From Poronia punctata (Eukaryota > Ascomycota > Sordariomycetes > Xylariales > Xylariaceae): a DNA stretch of 64,000 nucleotides. A program made the translations under genes and the position numbers. This document shows, piece by piece, positions 22,011-31,895 of the stretch. The DNA is taken from the NCBI GenBank assembly GCA_022579005.1, contig MU401542.1, forward strand, positions 86,437-150,436. Direction: 5' to 3'. The notes beneath the pieces were generated by a model, which saw nothing but the letters and a program-made list of their open reading frames with translations, was not told where the DNA came from and made no database searches. How positions within the stretch are numbered: the stretch's first letter is position 1; each line of letters opens with the position of its first letter.

Positions 22011-25000
22011 ATGGCTCCGAAAAAGAATGGGCTGTCAGCAGCCGCCGAGATATCCCTTGTACATTTGAAGAGCTGTCTAGTGAATCTTCCCACGTCGCTC
22101 GTTAATCTACTTGTTAACCTTAATACCGTGAGCCATAAAGATAGTCTCCCTATATAAGTCCCCTAGCTAAAAGCTCCAGCCCGCCCAAAACGTCGTCGTC
22201 GAGCTTAGTTATCGCGTTGCGCCAACGTCCGATAGTTCCCCCTCGAGCCACCAATCCGTATATCTGGGATGGACGGGGTTGTCAAGTAAGCGCAAGCTCG
22301 TGCCGATAGTAGATCGAGATGGTATCGGCAACGGAAGAGACCGCGAGGCCTCTTCGGTCGAGATCGATACAACCTTGGCTACCACGTTGGACCTTGGAGA
22401 GGGCCAAAACGTCACGGCAATCCTCCATATCGACCCCCCTCTTGCCCATACAGTCAATGTGGAACCTTTAACCCCAGACGATTGGGTCGTCATCGAAAAC
22501 CATGCCGATTTCCTCGAACTTAACATGCTGTCCCAAGTTAGAGCGTTACCCAACCCGACTTACACGCCCGGTGCCGGCCAATCTGCCAACCCCCACGCTT
22601 TAACGCTTCATCTGTCCCCAACTTTGACAGTAAATATCAAGATCGTATCGCTTGTTCCCACCCCGACAGGCGATACCGCGTTCGTAAAGATATCTCCAGA
22701 TGCTGAAGTCATCGTAGCACCGAAGGCACGGGCCCCTCCCTCCAGGAGTGCCCGTGAAAATCGCAGCGTAGGGGGGACATCAAGAAGGAGCAGAAAGAGC
22801 GCAACAAGTACAGTTCGTGGAAAGGCTAGTCGTGAGGAGAAGAAGCCTGCACTCTATCTGCGAGCACTTGACAAAAGCCTTTGCTGGGAGTGGTTTGACG
22901 ACGACACGAAATCGGTCGATTTAAGTGTCTGGATTGATAGGGATTTGCTGCTCGCGCAAGACTTTCGCGGTGTTAAGTACGTCGCTGTTAATATAGTCAA
23001 GCCAACTGGTCTCCTGGCACCAGTTGATCCGCAGCAACAGCAGCAAGAAGCCGCGTTACCCGAGGCCGCCAAGGCTAGTGAGAAGGTGATTGCGCATCTA
23101 CGACCATGGGACGACCCTCCAAGTAGCCAAACTATCGCGCTTTCGCCACCGCTATGCGCCGCGCTTGGATGTTTGGGGGTTGTAGGCGGGATTGCCAAAG
23201 TCGAGCCCGCACCAGAGCCGGTTACCAGAAGTTCAAGTGACAAACTGAGGATATATCCTTTTGCAGCACCTAATTCGAAAAGCTCGGGTGCGCTGAAGTT
23301 CGGCGGCGAGTCTAAGATTGAAAAAGAAGAATCGGGCAGACGCATCACCCAAATTTACGGCAATAAAGGTTCAGGCACAGGACTCCTCAATGGACCCCTT
23401 ACTGACGGGATGATCCTGGGCGTGCACGACGGCCTCGAGGTTCCACAGGGCTGGGAAGGCGGTATTATTAGATTCGAAATGTCAAGCGCCAATGTGAACT
23501 CGCAAGAGGGGTTCAAGTGGTATCTCGGGTCCGAACGTCCTATCCCCATAGACACACAATCGGCAGTCCCTCGGCCAGCTTGGCTTGATCAGAAGATCGT
23601 CGATGATGAGCCCTGTCTTGAAAAGCCGGTCTTGGTTGGTATAGACTCCCTCCTTGATGATATCCAGTCTCATCTATCGCATATGTCGTCAGTCTTGTTG
23701 ACTGGCGCCCTGGGATCGGGGAAAAGTTCCGTCGCACAATACCTCGCCCGGACGCTGCGAGAAGACTATCTATTCCATACCACGTATTTCCCATGTAGGA
23801 AACTTGTGAACGACGAGAGTAGAATATCTACCATCAGAGACACACTCAATCGCATATTTATGGCCGCGAGCTGGGGTGCCAGGCTTGGAGGAAACGCCGT
23901 TGTCGTCCTCGATGACATAGATAAGCTATGCCCTGCCGAAACCGAGCTACAAGTGGGGAATGATAACGGTCGAAGCCGGCAAGTTAGCGAGATCATCAGT
24001 GCGGCTGTCCGACAATACTGTGGCCGCGACAGCGGTGTGGTTCTTCTAGCCACAGCTCAGGGCAAAGATTCGTTAAACAACGTCATCATTGGCGGCCATG
24101 TCGTCCGTGAAATTATAGACCTCAAGGCACCTGATAAAGAAGGGCGGAGGCGTGTTTTGGAGAGAGTAGTCAAGGAGCATACCGTCTCTCCCGCGCCTGC
24201 AGATACGTTCAGCACAAATGGCAGCCGGCCAACGACCGCCGACGGTAGTGTGGCAGAGGATGGGAACGCGTGGATGGATGGTGACAGCCATCATAGCCGG
24301 AGCAACTCTTTGGCGAGATCTAAGGCGGATGGCTTCCTTCTGGATCCTGACCTTGACTTCCTCGATCTTGCTGGCGAAACCGACGGTTATATGCCGGGTG
24401 ACCTCATCCTCTTGGTCTCTCGTGCTCGAAACGAGGCATTAATACGATCCGTCAGTGAGGCCCCAAAACAGGCCCTCGACATTGTCCAACTCAGTCGGAA
24501 AGATTTCGACAGCGCGCTTAAAGGTTTCACCCCAGCTTCACTCCGCAATGTTACCCTACAGACGTCTACAACTACTTTTGACTCCATCGGCGGTCTTAAA
24601 GAAACTAGACAGATACTGTTGGAAACATTGCAATATCCCACCAAGTACGCTCCCATCTTTGCGCAGTGTCCCCTTCGACTACGATCTGGTCTTCTCCTAT
24701 ACGGTTATCCGGGTTGTGGCAAGACACTACTAGCGAGCGCAGTTGCTGGGGAATGTGGCCTCAACTTCATTTCCGTCAAGGGACCAGAAATCTTGAACAA
24801 ATACATCGGCGCTAGTGAAAAGAGTGTCCGCGATCTTTTTGAGCGGGCCTCGGCTGCCAAGCCTTGCGTCCTCTTTTTCGACGAGTTTGACTCTATCGCA
24901 CCAAAGCGTGGTCACGATTCCACCGGGGTCACTGATAGAGTGGTTAACCAGCTTCTGACGCAAATGGATGGTGCTGAAGGGTTGTCAGGTGTCTATGTTC

Positions 25001-25740
25001 TAGCTGCTACATCCCGGCCAGATCTCATCGATCCCGCCCTTCTCCGTCCCGGCCGTCTGGATAAGAGCTTGTTGTGCGACTTCCCGAGCCTTGACGACCG
25101 TGTCGACATCTTACAGGCCCTATCAAAGAAGGTCAAGATGCACGAGGAGATGCTATCTTCTGAGGAGGCATTCGTAGAACTAGGGAGACGCACCGAAGGC
25201 TTCACCGGTGCCGATCTTCAGGCGCTCATGTCCAATGCTCAACTTGAGGCCATTCATGATGTCCTCGGCGACCTTGAGTCGCAACCAACAAACGGCAAGA
25301 GACCTTCAGCGAATAAATCTAATACCCTTGCTCGCGCCCGCAACTTTATCCAGTTCCGCTATGGCACCGAAGAGGCAATAGCCGAGGCCGAGGATCTAGC
25401 AAAGAAGGGACAGAACAGGTCAGCCCAATTGGCGGAGAATGCTGCCATCGCCGCCAAGCTCGCCGAGATCAAGGCCGCCAGAAAGCGTGCCAAGCTTGGC
25501 AACCAAGGCGGAAATGCCGTAGACGAAGGCCAGAAGGACAACACTAAGAAAGATAACAACGAAGTACTGATAGGCTGGAACCATGTGATCAAGGCTCTAG
25601 ACAACACAAGAGCTAGTATTAGTTCCCAGGAACGAAGAAGACTGGAGCGCATATACCACGAATTCGTCGTGGGACGCAGCGGAGAGATGCGCGACGGCCA
25701 AGGTAGTATGGACATCGGTGGACGGAGCAGCCTGATGTGA
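22011..25740 (+). CDS. PEX1: Peroxisomal biogenesis AAA ATPase, peroxin-1
   Basis: Two exons, 22011-22127 and 22180-25740, 1225 residues, the normal size of fungal PEX1. With PEX6 it forms the hexameric motor that pulls the import receptor PEX5 from the peroxisomal membrane. Seen: N-terminal double-psi-barrel part (AQNVVVELSYRVAP, VYLGWTGL, VEPLTPDDW), the degenerate D1 AAA ring with Walker A GALGSGKSS near residue 548, and the well-conserved D2 with Walker A GYPGCGKT near 881, Walker B LFFDEFDSIAPKRG near 936, and second-region-of-homology ATSRPDLIDPALLRPGRLD. Start: the ATG at 22011 is the one giving APKKNGLSAAAEISLVHLKSCLVNLP, and the first intron (GTGAGC...CCAG, with an AGCTAA branch-like motif) is needed to reach the long frame. 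The C-terminal tail is lysine/alanine-rich. No defects seen. Confidence 0.97.
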
Positions 25741-27184
25741 CCAGATATCTATGTGTAACCTTTATCTTTGACCTACTCGGTCTTTAAATTTATATACCGG
25801 CCTACGTCGCCTCGTTTCCTTGACTTGGCCACAACAACTGACTTGACTTGTATTACTCTGATGTGAAACAATAAATTGTCCGCAACGAGGTACATGGGTA
25901 TAGGCTATGACTATTCCATACTCTACCCAAGTGCAGGTCAAACTATATATCGTCAAAGAAACTTGCAGCCATGCCGAGCCTCATGCACCTACTATTTGGT
26001 TAGAGCCAATGACAGTATGCACATACGTTGTAGTCTACTTGATGTACAGGTACGAGTACAATGACAGCCGTAAGTCCTGGATGTAGCTTGAATTGGAAAT
26101 GCTGAAGTTGGGAAAGAGAGTCGTTGATTGGCTGAAATATACCCCGCGCTAAGCCTACATCAAGGCTAGCGCTATATTGGGGCTGCAGGTACCTATCCGA
26201 CTCGACAACGTTCAATCAAGATGCATCACAAACTCACATTCTCGGATGCTTCATCTCACACCCCTTGATCAACAAGCTTTTGGCCTCACTTGTCCCCCAC
26301 AACACAACATAAAGAAGAGAATCGAGCTTGATAAACTTGTATTGGTGTACCACCTTGCGTCTGCGACTTTGTTTGAAAAGATTCCGTCGCCTCCCCGTCG
26401 AGAGGCGTGAGCGGCCTGAGACGACTGGCTCTGGTCTCGACATATTTCAGAGTATGGGCATTTGTTAGCTGTCGCAGCTTAGCAAGACTGGTGACGGCCT
26501 CGACTTTGACCACGAATGTGCAGACCACAAGGGAAGCTTGTCACTTGGTAGACTAACTCTACACTACCCTACTTTGTGAGTATGGCTTTTTCCATTCCGT
26601 CTTCACCTTCATTTCCGTTCCATTTTGCCCATCAACTGGACCTCGTCGGCGTCATTGCCAACTCCACGTTACGATTACATCAGTTTCAACTTTGAGATAC
26701 CTCCTTTCATTTCTTCATGTTCCCGTCGAAGCAGGCCAAGATGGCCAGTTATTTCGAATTTGAGATACTCAGTGAGTATCGGCACAATGTGTACATGGAG
26801 ATGGTCGAACTTGCCGAAATGGTCAATTTTGATGTGGAAACAAGTTACCCACGATGGGGCCCTTCCCTGCCTGCGGTCTTTGAGGATTTGAATCCGGAAG
26901 ATGAGAATCTAGAATATGAAGACTTGGGGTATCTTAGGCAAGTAGCCTGGGAGATTGTGCCATTGTTTGCATCGATATCTGCACACCCTTGAGATTGTGC
27001 ACTTTGCTTTCATACATATTGTTCCTTCCTATTCATCCCCCATTCAATACTTCCTGCTCACTCCAACTATATTATCTTGCCGTTCTTCCATGCTTTGCGT
27101 CTGCTTTTGAAACAAAACATTCATAGCTAACTATCTTTGAAGTCTGGACTCCTCAACTGAGCACCTTGGCAGACGAAAGAAGCT
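25741..27184. other. Intergenic region PEX1 to the GCK kinase
   Basis: 1.4 kb holding the PEX1 3' flank and the promoter and leader of the kinase. A small acidic open frame (26741-26992) lies in the leader and is listed separately. Nothing else recognised. Confidence 0.5.
26741..26992 (+). CDS. Small acidic open frame in the kinase leader (uORF or tiny gene)
   Basis: 83 codons from ATG (an in-frame ATG at 26717 gives 91). The peptide is strongly acidic and aromatic, with MASYFEFEILSEYRHNVY and EDLNPEDENLEYEDLG, a composition that looks protein-like rather than random. It ends 192 bases before the kinase start on the same strand, so it could be an upstream open frame in the kinase mRNA or an independent small gene. 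No family is recognised. Confidence 0.3.
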   Translation: MASYFEFEILSEYRHNVYMEMVELAEMVNFDVETSYPRWGPSLPAVFEDLNPEDENLEYEDLGYLRQVAWEIVPLFASISAHP

Positions 27185-29557
27185 ATGGCGACGCTGCAAG
27201 TCCTTGGCGGCGGCGCTTCCTCGTCGCGGCAAAAAGCTATTGAAGACGCTCAAAAAATGCAAGCGGCCGTGGAAAAAGAATGCGACCGGACAGGGAAGCC
27301 CGTCCCAGACTATCACCTTACAGAATTAATCGGCAAAGGAAGCTTTGGTCGGGTATACAAGGCCAACGATGTCAAGACGTCTAATATCGTGGCCGTTAAG
27401 ATCATCGACGTGGACGAATCGGATACCCTGAACCCCAAACAGCAAGACACTTATAGCGAGTTCTTAAAGGAGATTAATGCGCTACGACTTCTGAGTGAGA
27501 GTGGCGCGAAGAACGTGAACACGGTCATCGAAGCATTACCTGTCGGTCAGGCAATGTGGATGGTGACGGAATATTGTGCTGGTGGCAGCGTAGCCACATT
27601 AATGAAGCCGACGGCACCTGGTGGTTTACAAGAGAAATGGATTATCCCAATTCTACGGGAGGTTGCTGTCGCAATCCACTGGGTCCATAAGCAAGGAATC
27701 ATTCACCGGGACATCAAATGTGCAAACGTTTTGATCACCGAGGAGGGCGGAGTGCAGCTTTGTGATTTTGGTGTCGCTGCCATGGTGGAGACCAAGTTTG
27801 ACAAGCGCACGACTTTCATTGGGACTTTGAACTGGATGGCACCGGAGCTCTTTGACAAAGATGCACAATACGGAACCGAGGTCGATATCTGGGCCTTTGG
27901 TTCTATGGTATATGAGATTGCTGCAGGACAGCCCCCCAATGTGGATGCCAGGTCAAACATTATACTGCCCCAATTTGGTAAATACCTTCGTGAACATCTC
28001 CCCCGCCTATATGGCGACCAGTATTCCGATAACCTCAAGAGCCTCGTTGCCTTTTGTCTTGAAGACGATCCAGCCACCCGCCCCTCTATCGAGCAAATCC
28101 AACAACACCCTTACCTCTTTAATACCGATGATAAATACCCTACTTCCTCTCTCTCTGCCCTCGTAAAAGCCTTCAAACTCTGGGAAGATCGCGGCGGCAG
28201 TCGAAGATCCCTTTTTGTCAATGTGGGCGCACAAGCACCAGCCGACCTAGGCGAGACAATCCTTGGGAATGAATGGAACTTCTCAACAACACTGGCATTT
28301 GACGAGGCACTCCAGAGCGAGCGAGACGGCACCTCTGAAATCCAAGCCGTCCGCGACGTATATGGAACCACGGTGGATTTCCCAAGCCATGTAAGCGGCG
28401 ATGATACAGCTCGTCCCAAGACCAAACCTCGCCGTCGTCCACCTCCTCAGATTCTGGCTGTTACCAAAGCCCCGCTAGAAAAGGTCTTTGACCCCAATAC
28501 TTTTACCAACTACGAGGACAACTCCCGTAAATACTACGCCCGTTCGGCCGGCCCACCTCCTTCCGAACCGCCCCCGCCTACATCTGACCTCCCCCTACGA
28601 GACGACTCACTGCACGACGTGACCAGAGAGTCCCTTATAGACTTGGACCAGTCCTTAGGCGGTGGCGAACTATCCAGCTTCGCAGACCTAGGAACAATCA
28701 AACCCTTCTCCAGGCCCGGCCCTCGCGCATCCATGGACAACAGCTGGTCATTCTCCTCCGCCGTCGAGTCGTCGTCCGCCCCTCTAAACGACCCAAACGA
28801 GACCCGAAACGTCACAGACTGGCAGTGGCCCACAAGCATCCCCCCAGCATCCCAACAACAAGAATATCCCAACTTCACCTTTGGCGAAGAGCAGCAACAG
28901 CAACAGCAGCAGCAGCAGCGACCCCGCCTCCTACACCACGAGACCGAACCAGCCATCCTGTCCTCGCAAGGCTACGAACTAGAAGTCCCTCGCGCCAGCA
29001 CGGACCGCATGTCAATGGGCAGTCTAATAGACCTAGACATGAGCATGCCGGAACCCAACGCGCCCGAGTTCACCCGCCCTTCTACATCCCATTCGGACGC
29101 AGCCTCGATAACCGGTTCAGAGATGGGCGGTGCCGACCCTTTCAACCTGGAACGACACGCCTCCGTATACGTCCCCCTCCCTCTGACGAACCGCGAGCCA
29201 TCAATCTACATCTCGGAAGATTCCGAGTACGCGCAAAGAATCGCACAAGCCGTAGACACGGAGCCTGAAGAAGAGGGGGAGGAAGGAGAGACGGAAGAGG
29301 AAGAAGACGATGATAATAATACACCCCAACTTCATCATCTACATCACCACCAGGCAGAGGGCGGTATCGGTCTACAACTGCCTTTTGTGGAGTCGCCCGC
29401 CCTGCATGTTCTCGAGGGCCGTGCCACTGGGGCTGAGGTCGCCGAGGAGTTGAAGAGGCTTGTGGGAAGTCTGGGGGAGCACCTCTCCCTCATAGGAGAG
29501 CATGTGGCTGAGATGGAACCTCGGCGGGCCGGCGGGCTTCGGACTCGAGAGGATTAG
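27185..29557 (+). CDS. Ste20-type germinal-centre kinase (Sid1/SepL/Kin3-like)
   Basis: Single exon, 790 residues. N-terminal serine/threonine kinase domain: glycine loop IGKGSFGRVYKA (about 50-60), VAIK-type lysine 72 (IVAVKII), catalytic loop HRDIKCANV (about 175), DFGVAAM (about 193), activation loop ending GTLNWMAPE. The conserved pattern EYCAGGSVATLM and LREVAVAIHWVHKQGIIHRD marks the germinal-centre-kinase branch that acts in the septation initiation network (Sid1/SepL) or in polar growth and septation (Kin3/MST-1). Which branch applies cannot be settled here. The C-terminal 450 residues are low-complexity: Pro-rich, a Q stretch near 28890-28915, repeated L-I-D-L-D motifs (SLIDLDQS, SLIDLDMS), an acidic run EEEGEEGETEEEEDDD, then a conserved-looking coiled end. 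The start MATLQVLGGG is kept as the first ATG in frame after a stop. Confidence 0.92.
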   Translation: MATLQVLGGGASSSRQKAIEDAQKMQAAVEKECDRTGKPVPDYHLTELIGKGSFGRVYKANDVKTSNIVAVKIIDVDESDTLNPKQQDTYSEFLKEINALRLLSESGAKNVNTVIEALPVGQAMWMVTEYCAGGSVATLMKPTAPGGLQEKWIIPILREVAVAIHWVHKQGIIHRDIKCANVLITEEGGVQLCDFGVAAMVETKFDKRTTFIGTLNWMAPELFDKDAQYGTEVDIWAFGSMVYEIAAGQPPNVDARSNIILPQFGKYLREHLPRLYGDQYSDNLKSLVAFCLEDDPATRPSIEQIQQHPYLFNTDDKYPTSSLSALVKAFKLWEDRGGSRRSLFVNVGAQAPADLGETILGNEWNFSTTLAFDEALQSERDGTSEIQAVRDVYGTTVDFPSHVSGDDTARPKTKPRRRPPPQILAVTKAPLEKVFDPNTFTNYEDNSRKYYARSAGPPPSEPPPPTSDLPLRDDSLHDVTRESLIDLDQSLGGGELSSFADLGTIKPFSRPGPRASMDNSWSFSSAVESSSAPLNDPNETRNVTDWQWPTSIPPASQQQEYPNFTFGEEQQQQQQQQQRPRLLHHETEPAILSSQGYELEVPRASTDRMSMGSLIDLDMSMPEPNAPEFTRPSTSHSDAASITGSEMGGADPFNLERHASVYVPLPLTNREPSIYISEDSEYAQRIAQAVDTEPEEEGEEGETEEEEDDDNNTPQLHHLHHHQAEGGIGLQLPFVESPALHVLEGRATGAEVAEELKRLVGSLGEHLSLIGEHVAEMEPRRAGGLRTRED

Positions 29558-29957
29558 AGCATCTTTTCCTTTTTTCCTATTTTTCTTTTCTCTTTAGGAG
29601 TTTAATGGTTGATACCAGGGAGCAAGGGAATAAGATCCGGTTAAGTGACACTTTCTTCCCATCTTATGTGATATGACATGTTATCACCGTACCTTACCCA
29701 TGATAATGTGCTTCATAAGCATGCGATATAAGCAGTGTTTATCCATGTACTGTATGTTCGTTGTGCCTGCTGCTAACCGATCTTTATGTACAGAAACCGG
29801 GCATACCCTACCTAGCTGCCTTGCCATTGTTTCATGACCAGAACGTGACGTATTGTAAACTCCGGGGTAGATCGTGCTCAAATCCTGAGGTCTACTCTAG
29901 ATGTCCCTTTTTACAATAGGTGTAGGGGGTTGAATAGTGAATTGTGATATGTAGAGG
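29558..29957. other. 3' flank of the kinase gene
   Basis: 400 bases, convergent with the minus-strand cysteine-motif gene. Nothing recognised. Confidence 0.5.
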
Positions 29958-30341
29958 TTATGGTCTCTGTTTGCTAGCTAAGTCTAGAAACCCTTCCAAG
30001 AGGGTCTGGCTTACGTAACCTGCCCTATACACGGCTACACGCCCCTGCCGAGAGCACTGCGAACGCGGAATGAAGCAATAAAATATAGCAAGTTTGTTCT
30101 CAGGGTTCTCTAAGAGACGAACGGCCTTGCGCGCTGCAAACCAGGCATCGAACTCCTTTCGCACGTTGTAGCGATCCTCGGGGAGCTGTCGAGGCGTTAG
30201 CACGGCGGCGACGCATCGCGCTTTTCCAATTTTACTTACAACACAGCATCCGCCACCCTTGCGTCCCTTGCGGAACTTAACGCACTGAGTGCATTTATCG
30301 GTCTCGGAGGTGTGGTTGGTAGCGCAAAAGTTATTATGGTC
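29958..30341 (-). CDS. Cysteine-motif small gene, copy B (5' end not found)
   Basis: Two exons, 30240-30341 and 29958-30185, phase 0, 54-base intron (GTAAGT...GACAG with a GCTAAC branch point). The first exon encodes a Cys-rich module (C-ATNHTSETDK-CTQC-VKFRKGRKGGGCC-V), the second LPEDRYNV...FAARKAVRLLENPENKLA and a basic tail ending at a stop. An ATG was not found; the upstream exon may be missing or shared with copy A. The arrangement CxxC-x10-CC-V | LP resembles zinc-binding modules in uncharacterised fungal proteins, without certain family assignment. The second exon repeats the FAARKAVRxLxNPxNxLA segment of copy A, so the two arose by duplication. Confidence 0.42.
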   Translation of the reverse strand, partial: DHNNFCATNHTSETDKCTQCVKFRKGRKGGGCCVVSKIGKARCVAAVLTPRQLPEDRYNVRKEFDAWFAARKAVRLLENPENKLAIFYCFIPRSQCSRQGRVAVYRAGYVSQTLLEGFLDLASKQRP

Positions 30342-30522
30342 CTGCGAGGCATGAGTGGCATGCTACAGAGCACACTCAATTCTCAGCCTAACAAGAAGCT
30401 TGTCAGATTCTGTCTCTTTTGTACCGTAGGGGGGAACTCTCAGAAATTCCAGGGACGGAGTTGACTTGTATCAGACCACGAGGGGAAACCAGCAAACAGG
30501 ATTTAAACGAAGGCGGCAGCTC

Positions 30523-31162
30523 TTACCACATTGTGCTTGTTTTGCAGAAAGCAAGCTGATTCTTAGGGTTATTTAGGAAACGGACAGCCTTGCGCGCTGC
30601 AAATAGGTAGTTGTTATAATCCTGCAAGTTGTTAACGGGGTGCTGCAGCATCGGCATTGCTTTGCAAAAACAAGGGGTCTACTTACCTGTGTAACCAAGT
30701 TAAAGCAGTTTTTGCAAAGGACATCGCGCTCCTCGTAGCTCGACGAGTCCTAGTCTACAACTTGTTAAAAGGCCCGCCGCCGGGTCGCGGAAACAAGGAT
30801 CTTACTTACCATCGTGCTTTGGGTGCTCTGGGTTTGCCGGCGCCGGGGTTGCACCTTTAATTTTCCCTGACTTCCGGCGCAGAGATCGACAATGCTCTGT
30901 CGTTATACAGCCGGTTAATAGCATATTTACGTTGGGGGTATAGGCGTCTTACGCGTGTGACCGCAGCTAGGCAGGCCCGGCACACTACCGAGCGCCACTT
31001 AAAGGAGTCGGGTTTCTAATCTTCAAAATGTTAGCATAGTGCAAATAGCAAGTTACGTCTAGGATACGGGCGTCTTACCCGCCCCCTGAGGTTCGCCCGG
31101 CGGCACAACCGGACCCGCCGCCGAAGCAGAGGCAGCAAAGCACCACCCTGGCGTGGCGCCAT
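30523..31162 (-). CDS. Cysteine-motif small gene, copy A, five exons
   Basis: Exons 31079-31162, 30953-31015, 30810-30896, 30687-30749, 30523-30621; every junction is in phase 0, giving 131 residues from ATG to TAA. Introns begin GTAAG and end AG, 55-65 bases each. The encoded protein has a basic start, KWRSVVCRACLAAVTR, a middle SIVDLCAGSQGKLK, then RDVLCKNCFNLVTQ and FAARKAVRFLNNPKNQLAFCK. The repeated C-x2-C pairs suggest metal binding, but no known family is recognised. The last two exons are a diverged copy of the two exons of copy B downstream. Because the exons are tiny, the first exon in particular is uncertain; the consistent phases and donors are the main support. The gene lies between a kinase and TEL2, on the same strand as TEL2. 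Confidence 0.45.
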
Positions 31163-31895
31163 GATTATTGTTTGCTAAGGAAAATGAGTATTGTCAATTG
31201 TAAGAGAGAGCGACATAGACGCGGGCGTACCAAGAGAAGAACAGTCAAGCGGCCGAAACACGGCAGAAGGCAAGGCCACTCATAGAGCTTCGCAGGGGTA
31301 TCGGTCGCGATTGACTCCTATATATAAGTCTTAAAGTATGTATGTATGTAACTGAGGGCTTGGTGAGCTTGTGTGCCTATTCATCGAAGTTTGGAGAAGA
31401 TGGAAAACTCTGTCTAAGCTTGCCAATCGATGGTGAAAAGCACAAGGTTTTATAGACGTGGGTGGATACGTCGCCCTTGCCCTCGTATGGTGAACGCGCT
31501 TGCAGAACATCGCAAGTGATGACATTCTCTTGTCAGGTACGATCCTTTCGGGGTTACGGGATATGTCAAGTACGGCAAGATGTAAGTTGCGACGCATATG
31601 CATGACCTGCACAGTGTATAACTGCGGGTTATGTATTGGCTGGACTGGCAGTAACAGCGTCATTATTCAAACCCGTCTCAAGTTGTATGATAATGACTGG
31701 AAACCACGCAAACATGTAAAACTGCAGGTGCTAATGGCCTCGATGGAAACTGCGATCTGTATAAACACTAGGTATCTATCTTTAGTTTGCTAGGTGAAAG
31801 AGTAAACCTGGCCTGGCAGGAACTTCTGACAGATCAGATAGATACAATACTATGAATTGCCCCCCAAGCCAAGGTGAGCCACCAAAGCCCCTTCT
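31163..31895. other. Intergenic region between copy A and TEL2
   Basis: About 730 bases, including a GTAT tetramer run near 31336-31350. It holds the TEL2 3' flank and the promoter of copy A. No gene recognised. Confidence 0.5.
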
